NCBI GenBank assembly: GCA_045588655.1
Contig: JAZNEP010000059.1
Span: 1-64,000 of the forward strand
DNA from: SVFI01 sp045588655
Lineage (GTDB): Bacteria > Bacillota > Clostridia > Lachnospirales > Lachnospiraceae
Direction of reading: 5' to 3'
DNA: 64,000 nt
The position numbers were made by a program, and so were the translations under genes. The notes under the pieces are model-generated. The model saw only the letters and a list, made by a program, of their open reading frames with translations. It had not been told where the DNA came from and ran no database searches. This document shows, piece by piece, positions 52,501 through 60,742 of the stretch; position 1 is the first letter of the stretch, and each line of letters starts with the position of its first letter.

Positions 52501-53060
52501 GGATTTTCCTCCGTCAAATCAAAAATATCTATAATGCCTCCCCGAACTGAAAACTGCCCCGGTTCTTCCACCTGATACGTCTTCTCATATCCCATACGCA
52601 CAAGCTTTTGTGCAATTGCACTTTCTTCAATGACGCTGTCAATGCAAACGGAAATACAGTTTTCCTTCATTATTTCAAGAGGCAAACAAGGCGCCATAAA
52701 CGTGTCCGGCGTGGTAATAATCGTCAATGGCTCGCCGGAAAGAATCTTTCGAAAACAAGTCATTCTTTCCCTCGTCATTTCCCTGCCACGGATATCTGCC
52801 TGAAAAAAGATATAATCTTTTGCAGGGAACAGTATAACATTCGGGTCAAAAAACGTATAATCTTCGTACAATTCTTTCGCTTTGATATCACTTGCTGCAG
52901 TTACAATCTTATATTTATAATCACTTCCCTGTGCATATATCATCTGACACTTCTGCGCAGGTGCGCATCCGGAAATAGAAACTGTGTTTCCTTTTTTTAA
53001 TTGTCCTTTTGCATCATCAAAAAATGAAAATTCCTTTAAATGCTCTGTAAATGCTTTCAC
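49536..53060 (-). CDS. mfd: Transcription-repair coupling factor
   Basis: Removes RNA polymerase stalled at DNA lesions and recruits UvrA. 1174 residues, full length: degenerate UvrB-like N-terminus (about 20-350), CarD-type polymerase-interacting domain (about 480-550, HDFTELKVGDFVVHESHGLG), and a RecG-like translocase with Walker A GDVGFGKTEVAIRAAF, IDEEQRFGV, GTHRVLSKDVQF and QLRGRVGRS, then a C-terminal inhibitory domain. Cytoplasmic. It lies 9 bases after pth, with which it is probably co-transcribed, an order common in Firmicutes. Confidence 0.96.
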   Translation of the reverse strand: MKAFTEHLKEFSFFDDAKGQLKKGNTVSISGCAPAQKCQMIYAQGSDYKYKIVTAASDIKAKELYEDYTFFDPNVILFPAKDYIFFQADIRGREMTRERMTCFRKILSGEPLTIITTPDTFMAPCLPLEIMKENCISVCIDSVIEESAIAQKLVRMGYEKTYQVEEPGQFSVRGGIIDIFDLTEENPYRIELWGDEVESLRRFDVLSQRSIEALRELTIYPATEMILTSKQRQDGLRAIEKEAEKTEKKLRDQMKIEEAHRVKTQAMQLREQMEEFGVMANLDSYMKYFYKDLSGFFDLFNKEELLIVVDEPLRVKEHLDAVELEFKESMIHRLEKGYALSGQASLLYSSAEVLASINRQRVLLLAVLDTTQKTFTVDHSYHVDARNVNSFQNSFELLLKDLKRYHKNGYRVILLSPSRTRAKRLTEDIYANELNCFYSEDRDRELAAGEIMVMYGQLSKGFEYLSLRMVVITESDIFGKHASRKKKRKRYEGQKIHDFTELKVGDFVVHESHGLGIYRGIEKVCVDKVVKDYMKIEYRDGGNLYVLATGFDAVMKYASSESRAPKLNKLGTQEWTKTKTKVKGAVTEIAKDLVQLYAARQQKEGFSYGADTVWQKEFEEMFPYEETQDQLLAIEATKRDMESHRIMDRLICGDVGFGKTEVAIRAAFKAVQEGKQVVFLVPTTILAKQHYDNFVQRMKDYPVTVEMMSRFRTPTQLKKTVDGLKKGLVDIVIGTHRVLSKDVQFKDLGLLIIDEEQRFGVAHKEKIKQMRQNLDVLTLTATPIPRTLHMSLIGIRDMSVLEEAPNDRMPIQTFVLEYNEEMVREAINRELAREGQVYYVYNRVNSIAEMTATIQALVPDANVAFAHGQMKESELERIMFDFVNGEIDVLVSTTIIETGLDISNVNTMIIHDSDNMGLSQLYQLRGRVGRSNRTAYAFLMYKRDKVLKEVAEKRLQAIKEFTELGSGFKIAMKDLEIRGAGNLLGKTQHGHMEAVGYDLYCKMLNEAVKAMKGQEEAIDFTTVIDMDVDAFIPESYIVNEYQKLDIYKRIAAIESLEESEEMKSELMDRFGQIPRSVENLFRISLIRMYAHDLYVTEVKGKKEGITFIMDPKAKIRVENIEIVLANMEGKLNFTVKGVPSFFYKLKATGVVQKDEEQMLEAAEKVVREMRARLL

Positions 53061-53069
53061 TTATGCCTC

Positions 53070-53639
53070 TCATTTCTTACCGTTAAATCGGTTCATCGCC
53101 TCATCCGGTCCGTCAGATATAATAACCTCTACTGCTTCTGTCGCCCTTTTAAACGCATCGTCCATTGCTTCCTGTTCACTCTTTGGAAAACGCGAAAGCA
53201 CATAATCCGCCAGATCATATCCTTTTGGTTTTTCTCCCACACCCACTTTGATCCTAATAAACTTATCATGTCCAAGATGTGCAATGATATTTTTAATGCC
53301 GTTATGACCACCGGCGCTTCCTTTCTTACGAATGCGAAGCTGCCCTGGCTCCAAACTGATATCATCATAAATTACAATTAATTCGGTTTCTTCATCCGCT
53401 TTATAATAATCTATGAGAGCTCTTACCGATTCACCACTCAAATTCATAAATGTCTGCGGTTTTGCCAGAATGGCTCTTTGTCCGTTAATAAATCCTTTTC
53501 CGTAAAATGCTTTATGCTTTTTTTCCATCATAAAAAAATTGTGCTTATCTGCAATCACATCAACCGTATCAAAACCAACATTATGACGTGTATGCTCATA
53601 TTCTCTGGTGGGATTTCCAAGTCCGACAATAATGTACAT
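53070..53639 (-). CDS. pth: Peptidyl-tRNA hydrolase
   Basis: Recycles peptidyl-tRNA dropped by ribosomes. 189 residues: IIVGLGNPTREYEHTRHNVG holds the catalytic His (about 19) and substrate Asn, KPQTFMNLSGESVRALIDYY, and VIYDDISLEPGQLRIRKKGS with the catalytic Asp (about 93), then GGHNGIKNIIAHLG. Complete. It is the first gene of the pth-mfd pair. Confidence 0.96.
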   Translation of the reverse strand: MYIIVGLGNPTREYEHTRHNVGFDTVDVIADKHNFFMMEKKHKAFYGKGFINGQRAILAKPQTFMNLSGESVRALIDYYKADEETELIVIYDDISLEPGQLRIRKKGSAGGHNGIKNIIAHLGHDKFIRIKVGVGEKPKGYDLADYVLSRFPKSEQEAMDDAFKRATEAVEVIISDGPDEAMNRFNGKK

Positions 53640-53748
53640 AATATTCCCTCTATTTCCTATCTTTCTTACTCAAACTACTCTGACTCGCATAAACTACTCT
53701 AATTTAATTTGTAGCTTATCATTGTTTCCTTTTACTTTATATCATATA

Positions 53749-54774
53749 CTATAATACTTTCTCCAGCTTTTCCATATCCTCTTCTGTTGTAGACCAGCTT
53801 GTCGCAAGACGAATCACCGTATGATTTTCATCATATTTTTCCCAGAAACTGTAGGCCAAATGCTGTTTCATTTTTTCCAAACGACTGTTTTCGACTATGA
53901 TGAACTGCTGATTGGTTGGTGACTCCAGATAAAAAGAATAGCCTTTTTCTTTTAACATCTGCTTCAGCCACTCTGCCATTTCAATCGCATGGCGACTGAT
54001 TCTAAAGTACAAATCATCTGTAAACAATGCATCAAACTGGACACCCAACACACGTCCTTTTGCAAGAAGTGCTCCTTTTTGCTTTACCATCGTCATAAAG
54101 TGCTTTGGCGCGTTATTTTTTGTAAAAACAACCGCTTCTCCACAAAGGGCGCCTACTTTTGTTCCTCCAATATAAAACACATCACAGATTTGGGCAATAT
54201 CTGCCATCGTCACATCTGTCTCAAGACTCATAACTCCATATCCAAGCCTTGCGCCATCTAGGTAAAGAGGTATTTCGTACTTATGACACACTTTTGCAAT
54301 CTGCTCAAGTTCTTTTTTATGATACAAAGTCCCATACTCTGTCGGATGAGAAATATATACCATTCCCGGAAATACCATATGCTCATGGTTTTCATCACTA
54401 TAAAACATATCCAAATAGCTTTCTAATACAACCGAATCCACCTTTCCGTTTTCCTGCGGAATTTCAAGCACCTTATGTCCGGTATATTCAATCGCTCCTG
54501 CCTCATGCAGACTGACATGACCGGTTGTTGCTGCAATCACACCTTCATACTCCTGCAAAAGCGAAGAAATAACAATCGCATTCGTCTGTGTTCCTCCCAC
54601 CAAAAAATGAACATCCGCTTGCGGACATTCACAAGCCGCCTTTATTTTCTCTCGAGCACTCGCGCAATACTTGTCCGTTCCATAACCGGATAAGGGCTCC
54701 ATATTCGTCTCAAGTAATCTTTCCAGTACCTTCGGATGCGCACCTTGTATATAGTCACTTTCAAATGAAACCAT
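53749..54774 (-). CDS. Threonine aldolase family PLP enzyme (low specificity)
   Basis: 341 residues, fold type I PLP enzyme of the beta-eliminating lyase family: SDYIQGAHPKVLERL at the N-terminus, FLVGGTQTNAIVISSLLQEY, LDGARLGYGVMS, and the PLP lysine in IGGTKVGALCGEAVVF (about 199). It should cleave L-threonine or allo-threonine to glycine and acetaldehyde. ATG at 54774 (GAGGAAG upstream) is preferred over the frame's earliest start. Single gene. Confidence 0.87.
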   Translation of the reverse strand: MVSFESDYIQGAHPKVLERLLETNMEPLSGYGTDKYCASAREKIKAACECPQADVHFLVGGTQTNAIVISSLLQEYEGVIAATTGHVSLHEAGAIEYTGHKVLEIPQENGKVDSVVLESYLDMFYSDENHEHMVFPGMVYISHPTEYGTLYHKKELEQIAKVCHKYEIPLYLDGARLGYGVMSLETDVTMADIAQICDVFYIGGTKVGALCGEAVVFTKNNAPKHFMTMVKQKGALLAKGRVLGVQFDALFTDDLYFRISRHAIEMAEWLKQMLKEKGYSFYLESPTNQQFIIVENSRLEKMKQHLAYSFWEKYDENHTVIRLATSWSTTEEDMEKLEKVL

Positions 54775-54888
54775 GATTTCTTCCTCTCTTATACCTTTCG
54801 TTTTATCTTGCAATTATAGCATATCTGCGACTAGGAAGTATAGAGCCAAGGTAAAAAGTGTGATATACTTGCAAACTCTAGAACATTC

Positions 54889-54932
54889 CTAAAAATGCGA
54901 AAGAGTCATGCGCAAATGCACATGACTCTTTC
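54889..54932 (-). terminator. Terminator after spoVG
   Basis: GAAAGAGTCATG/CATGACTCTTTC stem (54899-54910 with 54921-54932) followed on the minus strand by GCATTTTT, 26 bases past the spoVG stop. Confidence 0.75.
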
Positions 54933-54957
54933 TTATATTATAACCCTTCTCCAAAAC

Positions 54958-55230
54958 CTATTCTTCATCCGGCTGAAGCATCGCTTTTTCATATGCTGCA
55001 AGCACGGTTGATTGTATCATATCCCTTGTTTCTGAATTGATTGGATGAGCAATGTCTCTGTATTCACCATCTGCTGCCTTTTTACTTGGCATCGCAATAA
55101 ACATCCCTTTCTCACCCTCAATTACCTTAATATCATGTACGACAAATACATCATCCAAGGTAATCGACACGATTGCTCTCATCTTTCCCTCTTTTGTTAT
55201 TTTTCGCACGCGAACGTCTGTAATATTCAT
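54958..55230 (-). CDS. spoVG: Septation/regulatory protein SpoVG
   Basis: 90 residues, typical length: NITDVRVRKITKEGKMRAIV, SITLDDVFVVHDIKVIEG, and GMFIAMPSKKAADGEYRDIA, the last containing the nucleic-acid-binding basic patch. SpoVG is a small site-specific DNA- and RNA-binding protein that affects septation and stress genes. It begins 25 bases after glgD on the same strand, so it can be read from the glycogen operon; a separate sigma-H promoter was not evident. Confidence 0.95.
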   Translation of the reverse strand: MNITDVRVRKITKEGKMRAIVSITLDDVFVVHDIKVIEGEKGMFIAMPSKKAADGEYRDIAHPINSETRDMIQSTVLAAYEKAMLQPDEE

Positions 55231-55255
55231 AAGCTTTCCCCCTTTGCGTCATGGC

Positions 55256-56374
55256 TTAGATTACAAAGCGATCATTTTTCTCAATGACAATCTTAATATC
55301 ACCTTCCCCTTTATGATATGAGTTGGCGCGAATCGTATCATGACTTTCCACAATACAATTTTCGATGTAAGTATTGTCACCAATATACACATCATTTAAG
55401 ATGATCGAATTTTTAATCGTACAATTATTTCCCACAAAAACTTTCTTAAAGATAACCGAATTCTCCACCGTACCATTAATAATACTTCCACTTGAAATCA
55501 AGCTGTTACTGATCTTTGCTCCGACATTATATTTTGCCGGTGGAAGATCATCCACCTTTGAATAGATGTCCGGATACTCACGGAAGAAATACTCTCTGAC
55601 ATCCGGTTTTAAGAAATCCATATTTGCACTGAAATAATCGTCTACGGTTGCAATATTTTTCCAGTAATCCTGAATCTTGTAACCATATATTCTCTTCAGA
55701 TGTTTGTAGCGGACAAGTATATCTTTTACAAAATCAAACTGTCCCTCTTCTGCTGTTTTTTCGATTAGCTCAATCAGCTGTCTGCGTCGAATTACATAAA
55801 TACCACAGGAAATCGTGTTGGAATTTGCTATAATCGGTTTCTCTTCAAATTCTTCAATGCGGCTTTCTTCGTTCATCTTTAAAATACCAAAGCGATCCAC
55901 ATTTTCTCCTGCACGCATGTCCTTACATACCACTGTAATATCTGCTTTTTTCGCAATGTGATATTCCAGAACTTTGTTGTAATCCATCTTGTACACACAG
56001 TCACCGGAAGCAATTACTACATACGGTTCATGACTTTCTTTTAAGAAATCAAGATTCTGATAAATCGCATCTGCGGTTCCACGATACCATGAGCTGTTCT
56101 CATTAGTTACCGCCGGAGGAAATACAGAAAGCCCTCCCTGCTTTCTACCGAAATCCCACCATTTGGATGAACTTAAATGCTCATTTAGACTTCTGGCATT
56201 ATACTGTGTAAAAACTGCAACTCGCTGAATACGTGAGTTTGTCATATTACTTAATGCAAAATCAATGCTGCGGTAACTTCCTGCGATTGGCATCGCAGCA
56301 ATCGCTCTCTTCTGAGAAAGTTCTTTCATTCTATGATTGTTTCCGCCGGCTAAAATTATTCCTATCGCTCTCAT
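55256..56374 (-). CDS. glgD: Glucose-1-phosphate adenylyltransferase, GlgD subunit
   Basis: 372 residues. Nucleotidyltransferase fold and left-handed beta-helix, like GlgC, but with a loose N-terminal motif (IIGILAGGNNHRMKELSQKR rendered IGIILAGGNNHRMKEL) that lacks the catalytic GGxGxRL. In Firmicutes GlgD pairs with GlgC as a largely regulatory subunit. Its start overlaps the glgC stop by 4 bases. glgA and glgB are not in the window. Confidence 0.93.
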   Translation of the reverse strand: MRAIGIILAGGNNHRMKELSQKRAIAAMPIAGSYRSIDFALSNMTNSRIQRVAVFTQYNARSLNEHLSSSKWWDFGRKQGGLSVFPPAVTNENSSWYRGTADAIYQNLDFLKESHEPYVVIASGDCVYKMDYNKVLEYHIAKKADITVVCKDMRAGENVDRFGILKMNEESRIEEFEEKPIIANSNTISCGIYVIRRRQLIELIEKTAEEGQFDFVKDILVRYKHLKRIYGYKIQDYWKNIATVDDYFSANMDFLKPDVREYFFREYPDIYSKVDDLPPAKYNVGAKISNSLISSGSIINGTVENSVIFKKVFVGNNCTIKNSIILNDVYIGDNTYIENCIVESHDTIRANSYHKGEGDIKIVIEKNDRFVI

Positions 56375-57645
56375 GCCTCGTCACCTGCCTTAATTAAAGT
56401 TTTTCCACTGGCCAGATAGTAATCCGGATAGTCTTCTTCTGCCGTAATACCGGCCACAACAGAGTTCTTTCCTACCGTTACTTTGTCTGGGATCACAGTC
56501 TTTTCACCGATTGTAACAAGTCCATGATTATAAATATGCGGATCTGTTTCATTTTCTGCTTCTTCACCGATTCCGAGTTTCACGCTGTTTCCAATCTGTG
56601 CCTGCTCTGCAATAATTGCTTTATTAATTTCACAACCTTCTCCTATCTCCGCCTGATTCATAATAATGGAATCACGGATTATAGTGTCCTTTCCGATTGT
56701 TACTCCGCATCCGATTACAGAATTGTACACTTTACCGTAAATCTGTGAACCCTCACCAATGATACATTTTTCAATTTCACTGTCTGCAGATATATACTGT
56801 GGCGGAAGCGCATCACTCTTCGTGTAAATCTTCCAATACTCTTCATAGAGATTAAATTCAGGAACAATATCAATCAATTCCATATTTGCTTCCCAGTAAG
56901 AATTGAGTGTTCCTACATCTTTCCAATAGCCATTATACTCGTAAGCATAGCAAGGTGCTCCATTACCATGACAATATGGAATGACATGTTTACCAAAATC
57001 GAGCGCCGGCTGCGTTGCATTCGCAACAAGAGCCTCTTTTAATGTCTTCCAGTTGAATATGTAAATACCCATACTAGCAAGATTGCTTCTTGGCTTCTCC
57101 GGTTTCTCTTCAAATTCAGTAATCTTTCGCTCTTCATCCGTAATAAGGATACCGAAACGCTTTGCCTCTTCCAGCGGAACCGGCATAGCAGCAATCGTAA
57201 CTTCTGCACCCTTTTCTTTATGGTAATCCAGCATCACCTCATAATCCATCTTATATATGTGGTCACCTGAAAGAATCAATACATAATCCGGATTATAGCT
57301 ATCCATGTATTCTATGTTCTGATAAATCGCATTTGCGGTTCCTGTATACCATTCTGTATCCGTACTCTTCTCATACGGCGGAAGTACGGACACTCCTCCT
57401 ATATTTCGATCCAAATCCCACGGAATACCGATTCCGATATGTGTATTCAGTCTCAGTGGCTGATACTGTGTCAATACACCTACCGTATCAACACCTGAAT
57501 TAATACAGTTACTAAGCGGAAAATCTATAATACGGTATTTTCCCCCAAATGCTACTGCCGGTTTTGCCACCTTTGCAGTCAATACACCAAGTCTGCTGCC
57601 CTGACCACCGGCTAATAACATGGCAATCATTTCTTTCTTAATCAT
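56371..57645 (-). CDS. glgC: Glucose-1-phosphate adenylyltransferase, catalytic subunit
   Basis: Makes ADP-glucose from ATP and glucose-1-phosphate for glycogen synthesis. 424 residues: AMLLAGGQGSRLGVLTAK holds the nucleotide loop, KPAVAFGGKYRIIDFPLSNC, and a C-terminal left-handed beta-helix with hexapeptide repeats (SVIGCGVTIGKDTIIRDSII). AAGGGGTG precedes the ATG and a promoter lies 70 bases upstream (57714-57742). First gene of glgC-glgD-(spoVG). Confidence 0.96.
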   Translation of the reverse strand: MIKKEMIAMLLAGGQGSRLGVLTAKVAKPAVAFGGKYRIIDFPLSNCINSGVDTVGVLTQYQPLRLNTHIGIGIPWDLDRNIGGVSVLPPYEKSTDTEWYTGTANAIYQNIEYMDSYNPDYVLILSGDHIYKMDYEVMLDYHKEKGAEVTIAAMPVPLEEAKRFGILITDEERKITEFEEKPEKPRSNLASMGIYIFNWKTLKEALVANATQPALDFGKHVIPYCHGNGAPCYAYEYNGYWKDVGTLNSYWEANMELIDIVPEFNLYEEYWKIYTKSDALPPQYISADSEIEKCIIGEGSQIYGKVYNSVIGCGVTIGKDTIIRDSIIMNQAEIGEGCEINKAIIAEQAQIGNSVKLGIGEEAENETDPHIYNHGLVTIGEKTVIPDKVTVGKNSVVAGITAEEDYPDYYLASGKTLIKAGDEA

Positions 57646-57713
57646 AGTGTCACCCCTTACTTGTGTAGTCTCGATTTTTCAATCAATTTAAACAAATGCA
57701 AACCGATGAGTAA

Positions 57714-57742
57714 ATTATAACATACAATAATTATAAAGTGAA
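57714..57742 (-). promoter_or_regulatory. glgC promoter
   Basis: Minus strand TTCACT (57742-57737), 17-base spacer, perfect TATAAT (57719-57714). Apart from this and the murC promoter I see no other feature in the AT-rich 372-base gap between the divergent glgC and murC genes. Confidence 0.6.
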
Positions 57743-57927
57743 TGTTTTTTACAAATATATTCAGATTTTTTTCGTGCATATATGTATATTTTGTATAAAT
57801 TGGCAAATAATTGTTGTGCGCTTTTGTTTGTTTTTTCTTCTTTTTTCCAGTTTTACCCGTTTTATCCGAAAACACTATTGTAAATTTTGTCCAAATCTCA
57901 TAATATTCCACAGTCTTGTGTCCGATA

Positions 57928-57957
57928 TTGCACGTCATAGGTGCTTTGTTATATAAT
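57928..57957 (+). promoter_or_regulatory. murC promoter
   Basis: TTGCAC (57928-57933), 18-base spacer, perfect TATAAT (57952-57957), 60 bases before the murC ATG. Confidence 0.6.
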
Positions 57958-58017
57958 TATAAATTATAAATAGTAATTCAGAAATTTTTAAGAAATGAAA
58001 GAACAGGATGTGTTTTT

Positions 58018-59406
58018 ATGTATCAAGTTGACTTTAATCACCCGGTCTCCATCCACTTTATCGGTATTGGTGGCATCAGCATGAGTGGTCTGGCCGAAAT
58101 CCTATTGCAAAGAGGATTTACCGTTTCCGGTTCCGATGCAAAGGAAAGTGATCTTACGCGCCTTCTTGCAAGTAAAGGGGCCACTATCTACTACGGACAA
58201 CGCGGCTCTAACATAGCGGACGATATTGATGTTGTGGTTTATACTGCTGCCATTCACCCGGATAATCCGGAACTATGTGCAGCAAAACAAAAGGACATTC
58301 CTTGTCTTACCAGAGCCCAACTGCTTGGCGAGATTATGCAAAATTATGAAACTCCGATTGCCATCAGTGGAACGCACGGTAAAACGACAACCACCTCAAT
58401 GCTTTCACAAATTCTTCTTCAGATGGATTCCGACCCGACACTCTCTATCGGCGGCATTTTACAATCCATCGGTGGAAATATACGCATCGGAAACTCCGGT
58501 CTGTTTGTTACAGAAGCCTGCGAATATACCAATAGTTTTTTAAGCTTTTTCCCAAAAATCAGTGTCATTCTTAATATTGATGCTGACCATTTGGACTTTT
58601 TTAAAGATCTGGATGATATTCGCCAATCTTTCCGTCGGTTCTCGCAGATTCTTCCACAGGACGGAACCCTCGTTATCAATGGCGAAATCCCGAATCTCAC
58701 AGAAATTACGGACGGCCTTGACTGTCATATTCTCACCTATGGTTATGACAGCTCTTTCTCCATTTATGCTACAGATATTTCTTACGATGCGCTCGCTCGT
58801 CCGTCTTACCTGTTCCACATGAAACAGGAAAACGGGGAGCTCACCATTCCGGTTACACTTGGTGTCACCGGTGCGCACAACGTTTCCAACTCCATGGCTG
58901 CAATAGCGATTTCAGTTCTTCTCGGCGGTACAACTTCCGATATCCAGAAAGGCCTGCTCGCATTCAGCGGAACCGATCGCCGCTTCCAATACAAAGGACT
59001 GCTTGGCAAAACTACAGTTATAGATGATTATGCACATCATCCGACAGAGATTACTGCAACCTTGGAAACTGCTGCAAAATATCCTCACAAAACCACCTGG
59101 TGTGTTTTTCAACCTCATACTTATACGAGAACCAAATCTCTGCTTACAGAATTTGCACAAGCACTTTCTCTTGCAGATAAGGTGATTCTCGCAGACATAT
59201 ATGCTGCCCGTGAGACAGATACGCTCGGTATCAGTTCCCGAACATTGCAGACCGAAATTCAAAAACTAGGCAAAGAATGTTACTATTTCCCTAGCTTTGA
59301 TGAAATTGAAAATTTTTTATTAGAAAAATGTGAGCCGGATGATTTGTTGATAACTATGGGCGCCGGAGATGTCTTTAAAATCGGCGAAAACCTTCTGGGC
59401 ATATAA
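58018..59406 (+). CDS. murC: UDP-N-acetylmuramate--L-alanine ligase
   Basis: Adds L-Ala to UDP-MurNAc, the first peptide step of peptidoglycan precursor synthesis. 462 residues: N-terminal nucleotide domain IHFIGIGGISMSGLAEILL, P-loop AISGTHGKTTTTSMLSQI (about 120), TEACEYTNSFLSF, IDDYAHHPTEITATL and a C-terminal ligase domain. It is followed by the DnaA-box region and the dnaD-dnaC-prs group on the same strand. Confidence 0.96.
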   Translation: MYQVDFNHPVSIHFIGIGGISMSGLAEILLQRGFTVSGSDAKESDLTRLLASKGATIYYGQRGSNIADDIDVVVYTAAIHPDNPELCAAKQKDIPCLTRAQLLGEIMQNYETPIAISGTHGKTTTTSMLSQILLQMDSDPTLSIGGILQSIGGNIRIGNSGLFVTEACEYTNSFLSFFPKISVILNIDADHLDFFKDLDDIRQSFRRFSQILPQDGTLVINGEIPNLTEITDGLDCHILTYGYDSSFSIYATDISYDALARPSYLFHMKQENGELTIPVTLGVTGAHNVSNSMAAIAISVLLGGTTSDIQKGLLAFSGTDRRFQYKGLLGKTTVIDDYAHHPTEITATLETAAKYPHKTTWCVFQPHTYTRTKSLLTEFAQALSLADKVILADIYAARETDTLGISSRTLQTEIQKLGKECYYFPSFDEIENFLLEKCEPDDLLITMGAGDVFKIGENLLGI

Positions 59407-59408
59407 AC

Positions 59409-59558
59409 TTATCCACAATATCCACAGTCAATTGTGCGTAACGTACAATTTTAACTGTGGATATATTAGTTTACATAAGTATTTGTTTAACTTCCCTAAT
59501 ATGCGCGTATTTACAATTTATGTCAATTACTTTATCCACGTTTTCCACATTATCCACA
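59409..59558. promoter_or_regulatory. Cluster of six DnaA boxes upstream of dnaD-dnaC
   Basis: Within 150 bases lie TTATCCACA at 59409-59417 (perfect), ATATCCACA at 59418-59426, the reverse box TGTGGATAT at 59456-59464, and three contiguous 9-base boxes TTATCCACG, TTTTCCACA and TTATCCACA at 59532-59558. An AT-rich stretch separates the two groups. The cluster starts 2 bases after murC and ends about 70 bases before the dnaD promoter. It could control dnaD-dnaC by DnaA, or titrate DnaA. It is not next to dnaA-dnaN, so it is unlikely to be the chromosome origin itself. Confidence 0.75.
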
Positions 59559-59624
59559 TTTCCCGCAACCCCCGTATTTTCGCGGTTTTACAGAAAAACA
59601 GCTATTTCTTTTTGCAATGGTCTG

Positions 59625-59633
59625 TGCTATAAT
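59625..59633 (+). promoter_or_regulatory. Extended -10 promoter of dnaD
   Basis: TGCTATAAT at 59625-59633 is a perfect extended -10 (TGnTATAAT); the -35 region is poor, as is usual for such promoters. It lies 48 bases before the dnaD start. Confidence 0.55.
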
Positions 59634-59680
59634 TTCACTTGCAAAAATATAGACAATATAGACAGGGGAATAAAAGAAAT

Positions 59681-60742
59681 ATGAGTCGACTTACACTTTA
59701 CAAAGATAATCTCACTGATTCGACCATTATCTCGAATCAGTTTATTGATGAATATATGAAGGATGCGAACGATGCACAGATTAAGATTTATCTTTATCTG
59801 CTTCGTATGATGAGTTCCAATCTTCCTACCAGTATTTCTGATATTGCTGATAAGTTTAATCATATGGAGAAAGATGTGATTCGTGCCCTCACTTATTGGG
59901 AAAAACAGAATTTGATCCAAATTGACTATGATGAAGCAGGCGAAATCTGCGGTCTTCACATGAAACCTGCCACTCCAGCGAGAGAAGCACGCATCGTACC
60001 TATGCCAAAGGCTGTTCCGTCACCTGTCGCGCCGACCAGCGAGCCGACGCGCCGCACGACATCCAAAACCCTTTCACAGGTACCACAAAAACCTTCCTAC
60101 TCTCTGGATGACGTTGCTGCATTCAAAAAGAATGAAGAAGCCTCACAACTTCTGTTTATTGCTGAATCTTACCTCGGAAGAACATTATCCGTGACAGACG
60201 TGAAGTCTCTCTTATTTATATATAATGAGTTACACCTTTCGTCCGACCTGATTGACTACCTGATTGAATACTGCGTAGGCAAAGGCAAAAGAGAGATGCG
60301 CTACATCGAAAAAGTCGCTATCAACTGGGCCAGCGAAGGCATTGTTACCGTACGTCAGGCAAAACTTCGTTCTACCAAGTATGACAAGCTGGTATACACG
60401 GTTATGAAAGCGCTCGGACGTCAGAGTGAACCGACCGCACAGGAGGCAGACTTTATCCAAAAATGGAACAAGCAATATGGTTTTTCACAGGATGTCATTT
60501 TAGCTGCCTGCGAGAGAACCGTACTTGCTGTGGACAGTCACCGCTTCGAATACACGGAAGGAATTCTCTCCAAATGGCATAAATCCGGTATCCATTCTTT
60601 AAATGATGTCCGACATGCTGAGGAATCCTACCAGAAATCCAAAAATGTGCGTACCGCGAACAAACCGGCCAATGCATTTAACGATTTTTCACAGCGTGAC
60701 TATGATTTTGATAAATTAGAAAAGGAACTTCTGAGTAACTGA
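59681..60742 (+). CDS. DnaD/DnaB-type primosome protein
   Basis: Helicase-loading accessory factor. 353 residues: N-terminal winged-helix region (about 20-100, AQIKIYLYLLRMM, ISDIADKFNHMEKDVIRALT), a Pro/Thr-rich linker (about 105-140) and two DnaD C-terminal domains (VKSLLFIYNELHLSSDLIDY; then FSQDVILAACERTVLAV ending with the signature LSKWHKSGIHSLNDV). ATG at 59681 is used; AGGGGA lies upstream at slightly long spacing. It overlaps dnaC by one base. The DnaA boxes upstream match its role in initiation. Confidence 0.88.
   Translation: MSRLTLYKDNLTDSTIISNQFIDEYMKDANDAQIKIYLYLLRMMSSNLPTSISDIADKFNHMEKDVIRALTYWEKQNLIQIDYDEAGEICGLHMKPATPAREARIVPMPKAVPSPVAPTSEPTRRTTSKTLSQVPQKPSYSLDDVAAFKKNEEASQLLFIAESYLGRTLSVTDVKSLLFIYNELHLSSDLIDYLIEYCVGKGKREMRYIEKVAINWASEGIVTVRQAKLRSTKYDKLVYTVMKALGRQSEPTAQEADFIQKWNKQYGFSQDVILAACERTVLAVDSHRFEYTEGILSKWHKSGIHSLNDVRHAEESYQKSKNVRTANKPANAFNDFSQRDYDFDKLEKELLSN

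Noticed and set aside
57657..57938. 93-codon leftward frame before glgC
   Set aside because: AT-rich intergenic sequence containing the glgC promoter; composition is not protein-like and no start signal is visible.
59407..59680. Chromosome replication origin
   Set aside because: Despite six DnaA boxes, dnaA and dnaN are not adjacent; a regulatory or titration cluster is the simpler reading.
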